Below, one piece after another: positions 34,591-45,429 of a DNA stretch of 64,000 bases. A program made the translations under genes and the position numbers. Source of the DNA: Lyophyllum atratum (lineage: Eukaryota > Basidiomycota > Agaricomycetes > Agaricales > Lyophyllaceae); assembly GCA_014905825.1 (NCBI GenBank), contig JACGCN010000006.1, positions 1-64,000 on the forward strand. Reading direction: 5' to 3'. Each line of letters starts with the position of its first letter. Within the stretch, counting starts at the first letter, position 1. A model generated the notes under the pieces. It saw only the letters and a program-made list of their open reading frames with translations, did not search any database and was not told where the DNA came from.

Positions 34591-35072
34591 ATGTTCGCCC
34601 GTGCCTCCACCTTCCTCCTCGCTCTCCCTCTCCTCGCCATCGCTAGCCAGTGCAACACCGGCGAGGTTCAATGCTGCAACAGCGTGAAAAACGTAACTTC
34701 CCTCCGGTCAATGCTCTCTCACCCGTATGCTCATATCCCTTCCAGGCTTCAGATGAGAACGTGTCTAGCCTCCTCGGCTTCTTGGGCATCGCTGTTCAGG
34801 ATCTCACTGCCCAAGTCGGTCGTAAGTCCATTCCCTTCATTGCAAGGATCTTGTAGCTCACCGCGCTTCACGTCTTCAGTCGGCTGCAGTCCCATCTCAG
34901 CAATCGGCATCGCGGGCAACTCGTGCACATCCCAGCCCGTCTGCTGTACCGGCAACCAATTCGTGAGTATCCATCCTGTCCTTCCGTCACCGTCATGTGT
35001 ACTGGCGCTGATAAACTTTTTCAGAATGGCCTCGTTGTCGTGGGCTGCACGCCCATCAACGTCAATGCCTAA
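34591..35072 (+). CDS. Class I hydrophobin (copy C)
   Basis: Exons 34591-34692, 34746-34821, 34880-34962 and 35025-35072 give 102 aa, with exon lengths identical to copy B. It has the signal peptide [19 protein letters not shown] and eight class I cysteines. The second half is identical to copy B in amino acids. Synonymous differences are present (for example in the last exon), so the pair is recent but not brand new, or is kept alike by gene conversion. It is expressed away from copy B from a matching promoter. Confidence 0.95.
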
Positions 35073-35825
35073 GCTGCTGCGAGGTTCCATCGGACTCGTG
35101 TTGTTAGTTACACTCTGCATTAGATAGCTTGATAATCATATACCCGTTGTCTGACCCGTAGGCTGTATGCGCCAAGTTTGAGCCAGAATACTGAGACGGT
35201 TCCAGGCCCTTTAATATTGGCATGGAATAAGGAAGGAATAAGATGTTGTCAGTACTCACTTAGATTATCATAGACTTACCAGAGTCGGACGGCCTGTGAC
35301 ATTGTCCATCGATATTGGGAACCTTTCTGGGAACGCGGTATGCTGCAATTGCATGCATGATGCATGAGACTTCACCAGACCTTGGCAGGATGATGTATCA
35401 AGCCCTTGTAATTAGAGCAATAGCGTGATATAAAAATCGTTGTAGTTACAGCGGGATCTGAAATGTAGACTGCCTGTAAAGATTGCCACCTGTTAGTCGG
35501 TGTTGAAGGATATCCCACGGGTGACAACAGCGCATGCTCGTCGTTGCTCGCGACGTACGCACGCCGCCGGGGTTTCCCATTTCAGAAAAACCCGCCTCGG
35601 TCTATTTTTGTCCAACAGTTCCTGAAACTGACGTTTCTACATCACGTTGGGCGCGAATTCTCTTCCTATCCGCCTCGGCTTTAAATCAGCCGGTTTCTCA
35701 ACTTCTTAAAGTATGTATGTCTGTTGCTGTTGCTGCGATGATAGACAGTGAAAACATTGATATGTTATTTTTAACGAAATATTGTCTTCGAGACAAACTG
35801 AACTACTGTTAACTAATGACGTTCA

Positions 35826-35858
35826 ATATGGAGCACCGCGCCTGTAGGCGCTCCATAT
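35826..35858. repeat. Inverted repeat (hairpin), 9 bp arms
   Basis: Arms atatggagc and gctccatat enclose a 15-base loop, which itself contains gcgcc-tgta-ggcgc as an alternative inner stem. It stands alone with no gene next to it. Confidence 0.6.
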
Positions 35859-36670
35859 CCTTCAGCCCCCTCCCCCGACTGCTGGAAAGTGCGGGTCATG
35901 GAGTGACAAATAGTCATTAGGCTCGCATAGCGGCAGCCTGGGCATAGCGGTACCTTACAAGACGCTCAGATGGGAACTGCGCTCCGGCTCGGGACGAGCA
36001 CCACGACACTGCAGGAACTGGTGACGGGGCCGGTGGACTGGAGACGAGAGGATTCTTGACAGCATGTAGCGCTAGTAACCACGGTACCTGCAAAGCGCCT
36101 GTCACCAAGACGAACGTCGAATTGAAGGGGAGGGTAGATAAAAAGATAAACATTGAGGCTTACCCGTCGTTCATAATCTGTCCTCCTTCCATCGAATGCC
36201 CCATCCTTCCCTCCTCATCCAGCTGAATCCCGATGAACGCAAACGATATGTAGTCGGGGTGGCAGGAGCTGCAGCGGTGAGTAGTCAACAGACGAGTTTG
36301 TGATGTTGAAAATTGACCAGAATCGCTGACATGAATACAAGGACAAACAATGATGTGGCTGACCATCGCTTCAAGATTGTGGTCTATGACATGGGTTCTT
36401 GCACTGAGTGGCACCAGGACAACGCAGAAAATAGCTTCAGATATAGCTAAAGCCTTACACAAAAAAAATTGGCCCGATCATGGACCCTGGAGTAAAAGTA
36501 AGACGAACAATAAAAGTCAAGCAAAGGCATCACAGTTTCGCACATCCGAGCTACAATCCTCGGTCGGCATCTACAAAGCGGGCACAATCCATTATGCTAT
36601 AAATTGTTCTAGGGAAATAAAGACACTATTCCAGCATAGTATACTCCATTAATAGGTATACTAATGAGCT

Positions 36671-36871
36671 ATGAGACGGTACATAACTTGCAAATTGAAA
36701 TGCTCATGTTGCAAAACCCACGAGTATCCTGACAATTCTTTCATGATGCCAAGTATACAGTGCTACCAATGCGAGGGAGTGTGGTATGGAGGGGAGTTCC
36801 TATTCCTAAACTTAATGCATGCAATACCTCCCCAATGTGGCATCTGCCATTCCCGACGATATGTTTTATGA
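36671..36871 (+). CDS. Small Cys-rich ORF with two CxxC pairs (doubtful)
   Basis: A 66-codon frame from an ATG holds KCSCCKTH, then QCYQCEG and QCGICHSRR. Two C-x2-C pairs about 27 residues apart could form a zinc ribbon. The surroundings are AT-rich, with no introns or signal peptide. It may equally be a chance frame or part of a lost gene. Confidence 0.22.
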   Translation: MRRYITCKLKCSCCKTHEYPDNSFMMPSIQCYQCEGVWYGGEFLFLNLMHAIPPQCGICHSRRYVL

Positions 36872-37862
36872 CGAAATCAGAAGTTAAATATAGATCAGAG
36901 AAAGTACGCACACTATAGATTGATATTTGTCTTGGTTGATCTAAGTGGGAAGCGTCGATATGAGCTTTCTACTATTTTATTTCTATTAGTTACGGTATGT
37001 TATTCTCCGTGTTTTTTTTCCGGATGATTTGTGGTGGAGGCGGCAATTATAGATTTGATACAAATATAGCCGTGAACAGATTTGGGACGAGATTCAGGTA
37101 CGATGTGACAACGAAGCATTGATGCGCAGATGGAATACAAACAAACAAGAGCGGTGGGCGGCAGGTGGGGTGTGCGCATACCGCCCAGCAGCGACCAACC
37201 CAGGGCGGCAATGCTGGGTATTTGGCCTGCGTTGGTGTGGTCACGTGACACTGTAACTACAACCGTTTTTATATCACGCATCTACGCTAACTACAGCCAC
37301 TTGATATATAAATGTGACGGTATAGCCTGGAGACTTCGAGTCTTGACGAGTTTCATGAGCTGCATATGCCAGTCGAGAAACTTGAACCGAAGCGCCCCCC
37401 GCGGTTTGTGCGCCGTTGCACACTACATCACGCAAGTAGGCAAGTTTTTCGTCCTGAAATGAACTTGAATGAGCCGCTAAGCAATGAAACAAGGATAAAC
37501 GAGATGCCTCTTGGCGACAGGATCTACTTCCTCTTTGATCATGAACACTTGTCAAGGCGTCACAAAGGCGGCACCGTTCTAGGCTCTGGAGGCTTCGGTC
37601 AATTTCGATCTCTTCTCGCACCCATGCCAGGCCCGTAGCGCTGGTGATGGTTTATGAACGGTGGCCCGGATGTTTTGCTAGGATGACAGGGGAGAGGAGC
37701 AACGTGTCTGGCGCGTTCGTTGAGGACCGGGTCGAAAAAACGGTCACAGTGTTCAATAAATCCAATAACATCAGCAAAACCGGGAGGATATGATATGTGC
37801 TTACAAGGTACATAATGTCCATAATCCAGGATAAAGTATCATCTGCCTGACAAAATTTCAAC

Positions 37863-37972
37863 AGGGCTTATACCGGACCTATTTATTCCTAATCCTCGTC
37901 ATATTATGGTCATTGACAATGCTCAACAGGTAGGTGCGTCTTATAACGGTGAAAAGGGCTTATACCGGACCT
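37863..37972. repeat. 18 bp direct repeat, 92 bp apart
   Basis: The sequence agggcttataccggacct occurs at 37863-37880 and again at 37955-37972. Each copy is followed by different DNA. It could be a short duplication or the mark of a past insertion. Confidence 0.7.
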
Positions 37973-38174
37973 CGGTATGGGCCATGAAGCACCCGGCTTA
38001 TCACCATGATATGGCTTATGAGGTACGATAAGCATGGTTCACGCTGGTCTGTCCATTGAATTTCCATTGGTAGCTGGTCCAGGAATCACGCGAATGCAAA
38101 AATTGGGGAAAGCGGCGTTGCATTGAATGGCATACGAAACGACCAAATAGATAGGAATAAAAAAAAATGATCAT

Positions 38175-39843
38175 CTACTGGGCCCCAATGCCTTCCCCGC
38201 CGTCGTCTGCAGAACCTGAACCCTCTCCGGCACCTGGCGCGTCTCCAGCATCCCCTCCGTTTTCCAAACCCTCGCTACCGTCCTGACCGTCTCCGGATGA
38301 CTGACTTGCAATGTGTGCACGTTTTGCAGCTCGTTGTTGTTGTAACAGATCGAAGCTCGAAACCACGGGGAGGCGCTGTTCATTACTAGATGGCACAGTA
38401 GTGCGAGTAGTGCCGAAGATCTGACTGCGGTGTCAAGCTGTGAGTCTCAGGCACACAACATACAGCGAGGACTCACTAATTGTATTCGTCGATGATGTCT
38501 TGGCCCTCTCCGCTGTCGAAAAGCTTAACGATGTTCCAATAGAATGTTTCGTAGCTAAAACCCAGGTCGGACGAGGCCCAACTTTCGGCAGATGAGATCG
38601 CGAAACGTGCCTGCGAACGACGTCACTTATGCGTGATAGACGAGACAATGGATGCATACCTGACACGCTATGTAAGCGATGGAGCGTCCGGTCATTGTGG
38701 TGATCCCGTGGATGGATGCATTGCCGCCTTTGCCTCGACAATATCCCGGGCCTTGCATGGCAGCGCTAGGCCCTTGAAATATATGTTTGGCAACCTGCAA
38801 AGCGAGTTAGATACCTAGGCCATTATGTAACGAGTGCAACGTACGCGAAGCCCGAGATGGCCAAGAAGGATGCCTTTGGTAAGGTCCTCGGGGTCGTATA
38901 TGTGGCCATCTGGATAAAGGAAACGAGGGAATTGATCAGCGGTCACACGTAGAGCACCCGACAAGATGCGAGTATAAGTCCTAGTATCAGTTACAAATGG
39001 GTTCGACTCCTGGAAATATGGACTTACTCTGCAGTCGCGTCATATTCAATAGGGCATAATAGAGCCGCAGTTTGAACATGTGACCAGCCACGAACCATTT
39101 TGCTGCCTGTGGAGGGTATCGGTGGAGAGACGGCGGTGTCCCTCGAGACCATCATGTAGCTAATGATATCTTTCTTGAGTCCGCCTGTGTCATCGCTCCG
39201 ACAGCCATCGCGCGCTTTGTTGATCTTGGAAAATTATTATAGGGAGCTACCGAAGAAAGGTGTACGTACCATCATACAGGCCTGATTTCGAGTGCGACGG
39301 TCTTGTGCGAGCTTGCACATGTGCTCGGCAAAGTTGGGAATAATGTTCTTGAGTACATTCCAGCTGTCGCCCAAGCGCTTTTCCCTGATATAGACCACGT
39401 AGAATATAAGCCCGTGAACTATAAGGAGCCAGCGAAGACTTACTCTTTGGACTCGAGTCTCGACCCCAATGATATCTTGGATTTCGAGCCGAATTCCATA
39501 GTCAACTATGACCGAAACACGACTATAAAGATCGCCGAGACGAGCAAAATGCCGGCCATAGGAGGTGTAGGTCATTTCCTCGTTTTCGTGAGCATCGTTA
39601 TCAGCATCCACCGGAGTGGGTCCAATTATTGTAGAAGGATAAGAGGTAGATATTGCTCGAAGGGAATGAAAATGCTCACCTTTTTGTCCTCTTCTTCCTG
39701 TTTGTTGTCGAACGCAAGATGTTCTGCTGGACTATCTGGAGTACATCCGCTTCAGATCTGTCTAGATCATTTTCCGAGGGCGCAGATTGAGCAGGGGCTT
39801 GACCAGATGACCTAGCAGGGGTAGCGGGAGGTCGTGGAGGCAT
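38175..39843 (-). CDS. DUF6698-type fungal protein
   Basis: The minus-strand gene starts MPPRPPATPARSSGQAPAQ at 39843. Well supported exons are 39270-39384, 39028-39224, 38845-38980, 38659-38794, 38477-38610 and 38175-38424; exon 1 (39680-39843) is likely. The first one or two junctions (39384-39680) I could not resolve in frame. Conserved blocks are DSWNVLKNIIPNFAEHMCKL, DQFPRFLYPDGHIYDPEDLT, RSIAYIACQARFAISSAESW and FSYETFYWNIVKLFD, then NYQIFGTTR. These are, in order, the landmarks I know from DUF6698 proteins. The family is greatly expanded in Agaricomycetes, has no known function, and often sits near transposons. The tail is Gly/Ser/Asp-rich. Confidence 0.72.
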
Positions 39844-39936
39844 GATGTGGAGGAAAAGTATTGACAAGGCATCATAGAGTACATATAGTGCTTGAACTCG
39901 GAAACGGGGTGATTTTTTTTTTAATCGAGATGTCAC
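39844..39936. promoter_or_regulatory. 93 bp bidirectional promoter region
   Basis: This is the whole gap between the ATGs of the DUF6698-type gene (-) and the unknown gene (+). It contains a T-run (gattttttttttaatcg). Both genes must share this element. Confidence 0.55.
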
Positions 39937-41097
39937 ATGATCGTGTCATATCGCGCGCAATCCATCGATTTCAACTCCCTCAGGCTCTTGCTCAGCATCT
40001 TGCCGTCGGGCAAAGTATCACCCTCGGTTTCGGCAGTCGGCAGGCATGGGACAGAGATATGGACGTTGGAAATTGGCTTGTAAGTGTGAAATCTAGTTGT
40101 ATATCATACCGTGATTGAACGGCCTTTTATCTCAACAGTCATATGTGCAACGAGGACCTGGACTCACTCCCCCAATATGATTTTCATGGAGTGAGTAGCC
40201 TAGATCTTTTTTCTGTCTTTCTTGTATTCATGTGGCTTGAATTATATAGCTTGGTGAAGCATCAGACAGTGACACAGACTCCGAGTCCTTGAGTTTGAGT
40301 AGTCTACCAGAGACGCCCACAAAATCTCCCTCCACGTGTAAATTGCCTTCACCTTGTCTTCAGGTCAGTTTAGAAATGCATTACCTTGGCTTTTCTGCTC
40401 ACATTCTGTACAGGGACTCGCGTCAAAAGCTGCTTTTGACCAGGAAGAGTCTTCTAACGAGGAATTCGATCGTGAAAGGCTCGAGGAGTTGACATCACGG
40501 CAGGCCGTCTTGGAAACTTGGATGGAATATGTCAAGGTGAGTAATGTTTTGCATCGAAAGTAATAAAGGACAGACTTGACACGTCTACTAGGCCACTGAT
40601 ACCTATATCCTTATCGAGCAAGCCTGGATAGGAGGGGATAAGTGTTATAGCTCAGACGCCAACGCGAACGCTAGCCCACAAGCAATCAAGAGTATCTGGT
40701 CAGGTAGACATGTTGCTGACGCGCCCTATTGGGTTCGTTGGGCCCCAGATACTTTTGCGTCCGAGGTCACATCTCTCGAGCAAGCCATCCGTGGGATGTC
40801 GCGCCTGGCCCGGGATCCGTGCAACGCCGCAATCGTATGTTATCTCACTAACTGATATTCCCTTTGCTAACGACTACCAGTCGAACCAACTTATTGATTG
40901 GGCGTTATGTTATACAGTACGTGATCCTGATTTAATTCATATGACTATCTGACATTGTTTAATAGCGTGACCCTCTAGGATTTTGTTATCATCAATTTTC
41001 CCCGAGTACTACCTGGTGTGCTGTTACACCCGATCGCCCACCGATACCACGCAGTGCTCGCCGGCGGGTCAACCGTATTAGGTATTCTATTGAATGA
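39937..41097 (+). CDS. Uncharacterised protein paired with the DUF6698-type gene
   Basis: Seven exons fit: 39937-40079, 40139-40190, 40250-40363, 40414-40536, 40592-40834, 40881-40916 and 40966-41097. They total 843 nt, or 280 aa, with all junctions GT-AG and in frame. The protein has an N-terminal region (MIVSYRAQSIDFNSLRLL), an acidic Ser-rich linker (EASDSDTDSESLSLSSL), a charged helix (FDRERLEELTSRQAVLETWM) and a Trp-rich domain (ATDTYILIEQAWIGG, APYWVRWAPDTF, LIDWALCYT). I do not recognise the family. The acidic linker and basic tail suggest a nuclear protein. It is divergent from, and 93 bp away from, the DUF6698-type gene. Its stop is 145 bases before the Plavaka transposase start. Confidence 0.6.
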
Positions 41098-41242
41098 AAC
41101 ATCCGTCTGCCGCCTCCATTCGGTTTTGAAATTTTCCGATCGTTGGAGCTTTATAAGTTGCAATTCAATAGTTGTTCTCCTTCAAATCTGCAGCGCAGAT
41201 ATGCGCTGGATAGCCATCTTCATTATTCTTCTAGCTTTATTC

Positions 41243-44200
41243 ATGTCCCACCGCTGCCCAGATCCATGCAATCAGACCTATAGCACAGGGCGAGGGCTGA
41301 GCGTCCACCAAAGGCGATGTGAATATTTCCAATCAGCTGAGGACGAGAGCCTGGCTAACGCCCACGAGCTCTATCAAGAACGACGCAAACGTCAACGACT
41401 GCTGGAGGAGACCCAACCTTCGGTGACACCTGACGACGGCTCTCTCAGAACAAGCCCCATACCTGAGTCGTCTCTCGACGACGGAGGGTTTGCTGATGAG
41501 GTATCTACTACTAGGATGTTCTATTCCTCCGCCTCAGATTCACTAAACAACCTTTATCTAGGTACCTGATGTGGACATGTCCTTCGACGAACCTGAAATG
41601 CCCCGTGAACCGACCCCTGTTAACGAAGCAGGACGCCCAATCCGTGTCAGGCGCCAGACATGGAAGATCCTCGAACTACTCCCCGACCCTCCGGCTCCCG
41701 TGCCTTTTGCTCCTGCGGAAACACCTCCGCCAGAAGATGATGACAAAACTCCACCACCTACCATTCGCGAAGTCATTTGGGACCCTATACGAACAGTTCG
41801 CAACCTTTTTGGTTTATACCGAGAATATCCTGCCGTGCCCACCCACGATTCGGACGACGGCTCCTCACTCGCAGATCTTTCTGATGTTGGGCCGCCTCTG
41901 GTTCGAACAGCTCCCCTGCCTGAAGTCTCTCGCCTAGGCCTCCGCACCAATTCCGCCGATCCAGCAGACGGCTCACGTTACGCCCCATTTAAGAATTCTA
42001 CAGTATTTGGTTTGATGAATTGGATGTGGAGTGGTTCGGCGATGAAGTCTCTCGGCGAAATGGTGCAGCTTGTCGACTTCCTCAAATCCGAAGATTTTCG
42101 GAAAGAAGACCTCGAAGGGTTTGATATCCGAACAGAGACGCGACGATTTGATGATATCTTGGAGGGAGAGGCGGAGGATTCACCAGTCGCGAAAGATGGG
42201 TGGAAAGAAGCCGAGGTGAAGATACAGGTGCCCGACGGACTTCGCCATCCCATACCAGGCGCCATACCCATATTCGAAGTACCGGGGCTCCATATGCGGA
42301 AACTAACAGAGGTTATCAAGAGCGCGATCCACGATGCCAGTGCCCATTGCTTTCATTATACACCATTCAAACAGTTTTGGCAAGGGGATCCCGACAAAGA
42401 GCCGGAACGGGTTTATGATGAGCTCTACTCGTCAGATGCCTTCATCGAAGAACATACCAAGCTTCAAATGCAACCCCCCGAGCCAGGGTGTACCCTGGAG
42501 CGTGTTGTCGTGGGTCTCATGTTTTGGTCTGACTCGACTCATCTCGCCAACTTCGGCACTGCTTCCCTCTGGCCCCTGTATCTTTATTTCGCTAATCAGT
42601 CCAAGTGGCTTCGGGGGAAACCACGAACTGGTGCTTGTCACCACGTCGCATATATTCCGAAGGTGCATGATATGATCTATCGACTGACCACAATATTGAT
42701 ATCAATCTATTAAGCTTCCGGATTCCTTCCATGACTGGTTCGAGGGTCTTCGTGGTGAAGGTGCACCTGCTGACGTCCTTACTCATTGCCGGCGTGAGCT
42801 CATGCATGCTGTCTGGCGGCTAATCCTCGATGACGACTTCATGCATGCTTATGAACATGGGATCGTGATTGAATGCCCGGATGGCATCAGCCGCCGTTTC
42901 TTTCCACGTATCTTTACATATTCAGCAGACTACCCAGAAAAGTACGTCGCAGCTACCATCATAGTCTTCCTCCTCTCATCGACATCCCAGAGTCCTATTA
43001 GCCACTATACGCAACTTAGGGAAATGTCCGTGCCCTCGGTGCCTCATTCCAAAGGAACGCATTCCAGAAATGGGTACAAAGCCCGATGCAGCACGGCGAC
43101 AGACTTTGGCCCGTAGCGCCGACTTATGGTTCAGACAGAAGATCGAGAGGGCACGCGATGCTATATATAGGCTCGGTTTTGTAGTTAAGAGTGTTGTCGT
43201 TGAACGCCTCCTCGATGAGCAATCCCTGGTTCCAACTGTGGTAAGCCAGCTGGCAGTGACCACTTCCTGCTTCTACATATGGCTCACGACGGTCCTGCAG
43301 AATGCATTCTCCGGCCTCTCGGAATTCGGTTTCAACCTATTCACCATGCTAGTTCCTGATTTCATGCACGAGTTCGAGCTTGGGGTATGGAAGCATGTAT
43401 TCACGCACATCGTTCGGATACTGGTCGCCTCTGGAGGGACCGCCGTCCAACACTTCAATCAGCGGTGAGGACCTGTGATACCACAAGGCATTACACTATA
43501 CTGATGTTCTATTCCAGCTATCGAATGGTGCCGACGTTTGGACGTTCCACAATACGCCGCTTTTCGGAAAACGCCTCCGCCATGAAAAAGCTGGCGGCAC
43601 GGAATTACGAAGATCTCCTGCAGGTAGTCACATGTCTACCCTTGATACCGAGATAGACTAATCAGTTTACAGTGTGCGATACCAGTCTTCGAGGGCCTCT
43701 TACCCGAACCATACAACAACATCATCATTGACCTCCTGTTCACTCTTGCGGAGTGGCATTGCCTCGCAAAGCTGTGTCTTCACACGGACTCGACACTCCA
43801 GCGTCTCGATGATTGCACCACGGACCTTGGGCGTCAACTGCGCAAGTTCTCCAAAGACGTCTGTCTGGCTTTTGACACTCGAGAGCTCCCTCGTGAAGAA
43901 GCCGCCCGTGGTCGACGAAAAGCGAAGAAGAAGACGAAGCCCAGCACAGACCCAGAGCCAAGCTCAGCGGCACCCAAGAAGTCACCACCGAAAAAGAAGA
44001 CTTTCAATATGTTTACTTATAAACTTCACGCCTTAGGGGACTATGTGCGTACTATTCGGTGGTTTGGAACCACTGATTCTTATTCAACCCAACCCGTAAG
44101 TCTCGGTTAGTAGTGCATTATCTCGGGACTAACCATATCACAGGGAGAACTTGAACATCTACGCGTCAAGAAGTTCTATGCCCGTACGAACAAAAATCAG

Positions 44201-45429
44201 GCAGTAAGGCAGATGACAAAGCTTGAGCGCCGTGAAAGGGCCCTTCGAAAGCACTGCCGAGCGCGAGAAGTGCCAGAAAAGGGTAAGAAGGGAAAAACTG
44301 CGAACCCACGCATCGCTTTCACCGAGACTGAGGTGTTACCCCTCACTCCGCCTGAAGTCCACCACCACATATCATCGTCGCGCAACTTTCATCTGGACAT
44401 CCCCACCTGGCTCGCAGCGAATGCTGGTGATCCAGCAATCCAGGTATGTCTGCATTACTCCATATGTTTCTCTACTCATGTTCCGTCACCATGATAGGAC
44501 TTTTTGCCCAAACTCAAGGATCATCTGCTCGCTCGTCTATCTCATCCAGATTGGACCGGAGATGGTAACGAGTTCACACCCGAGGAGCATTTCAATCTTC
44601 TCATTCGAAACGATCGACTCTACATTCACAAGGTGCTTCGTGTCAATGACACAAGCTACGACGTCCGGCGAGGCCAAGACTCCATGAACCCCCGCACACG
44701 CGCAGACATCATGACGCTCTCTCACGAAGACGATACGGAACATCCATTTGCATATGCCCGCATCATAGGTATCTTCCATGCCGATGTCGTGCGTAATGTA
44801 CCCGGCGCTAGTGCTATCCCCGTATCTATCGAATTCCTCTTCGTCCGGTGGTATCGACGAGACACGTCATATCGAGCCGGCTTCAAACGCAAACGCCTCC
44901 ATCGACTCGAATTCATGCCTGACTCAGACCCCGATGCTTACGGCTTTCTCAACCCCGACGAAGTCATTCGCGGCGCCCACATAATCCCTGCCTTCTACTA
45001 TGGAGCTACGGAGACCTTTTCTCCATCAATCGCTCGCGCAGACGACGAATTTGATGACTGGGTTTACTATTACGTTGACATGTAAGTTTATCGTTGCGCT
45101 TGTTATTGGATAATGACATACCTTATGCTTCATACAGCTTCGTTGATCGTGATATGTATATGCGGTATCTTGGTGGTGGAGTTGGCCACTACCGTGTCAC
45201 GCTACCCGACGAACCTGAGGAAACTATTGAAGATTTGCCGGACATCGAAGTCGAGCATCCTGTGCCATTGGAGAAGGACGGCTCAGGCTCCGAATCTGAG
45301 AACCACGGTGGATCTGAGTCCGAGCCAGGGTCAGACGAGAGTGAGAAGGGTGAGGATGACTTGGGTCCCGAAGACGGAGAGGGAGGGCTCGATGAGTTGG
45401 AGGACGAGGAGGGTTACGCACCATTGTAG
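41243..45429 (+). mobile_element. Plavaka-type transposase (CACTA superfamily), full length
   Basis: Ten exons fit: 41243-41500, 41562-42662, 42715-42941, 42991-43240, 43301-43464, 43518-43623, 43673-44095, 44144-44443, 44498-45081 and 45138-45429. They sum to 3705 nt, or 1234 aa, with no stop or frameshift. The N-terminus MSHRCPDPCNQTYSTGRGL is a C2H2-like finger. Then come RVVVGLMFWSDSTHLANFG, FTYSADYPEK, the cysteine motif GKCPCPRCLIPKE, LVPDFMHEFELGVWKHVFTH, LLPEPYNNIIIDLLFTLAEW, LHALGDYVRTIRWFGTTDSY and the end block VDRDMYMRYLGGGVGHYRV. An acidic Ser/Glu tail follows. These are the landmarks of Plavaka elements, DNA transposons of basidiomycetes. An upstream in-frame ATG (41201) exists, but the finger argues for 41243. 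I could not find terminal inverted repeats by eye. Confidence 0.9.

Larger units (their letters stand above)
35073..38174. other. 3.1 kb without a convincing gene
   Basis: AT content rises toward 36.5-37 kb. Visible items are a hairpin at 35826, a possible 66-codon Cys-rich ORF at 36671 and an 18 bp direct repeat at 37863/37955. Short minus-strand frames at 35917-36462 include a readable AFIGIQLDEEGRMGHSMEGG segment but no full gene. I take this as decayed or repeat-derived DNA between the hydrophobins and the DUF6698-type gene. Confidence 0.4.

Noticed and set aside
39303..39815. 170-codon plus-strand frame
   Set aside because: Antisense to the DUF6698-type exons.
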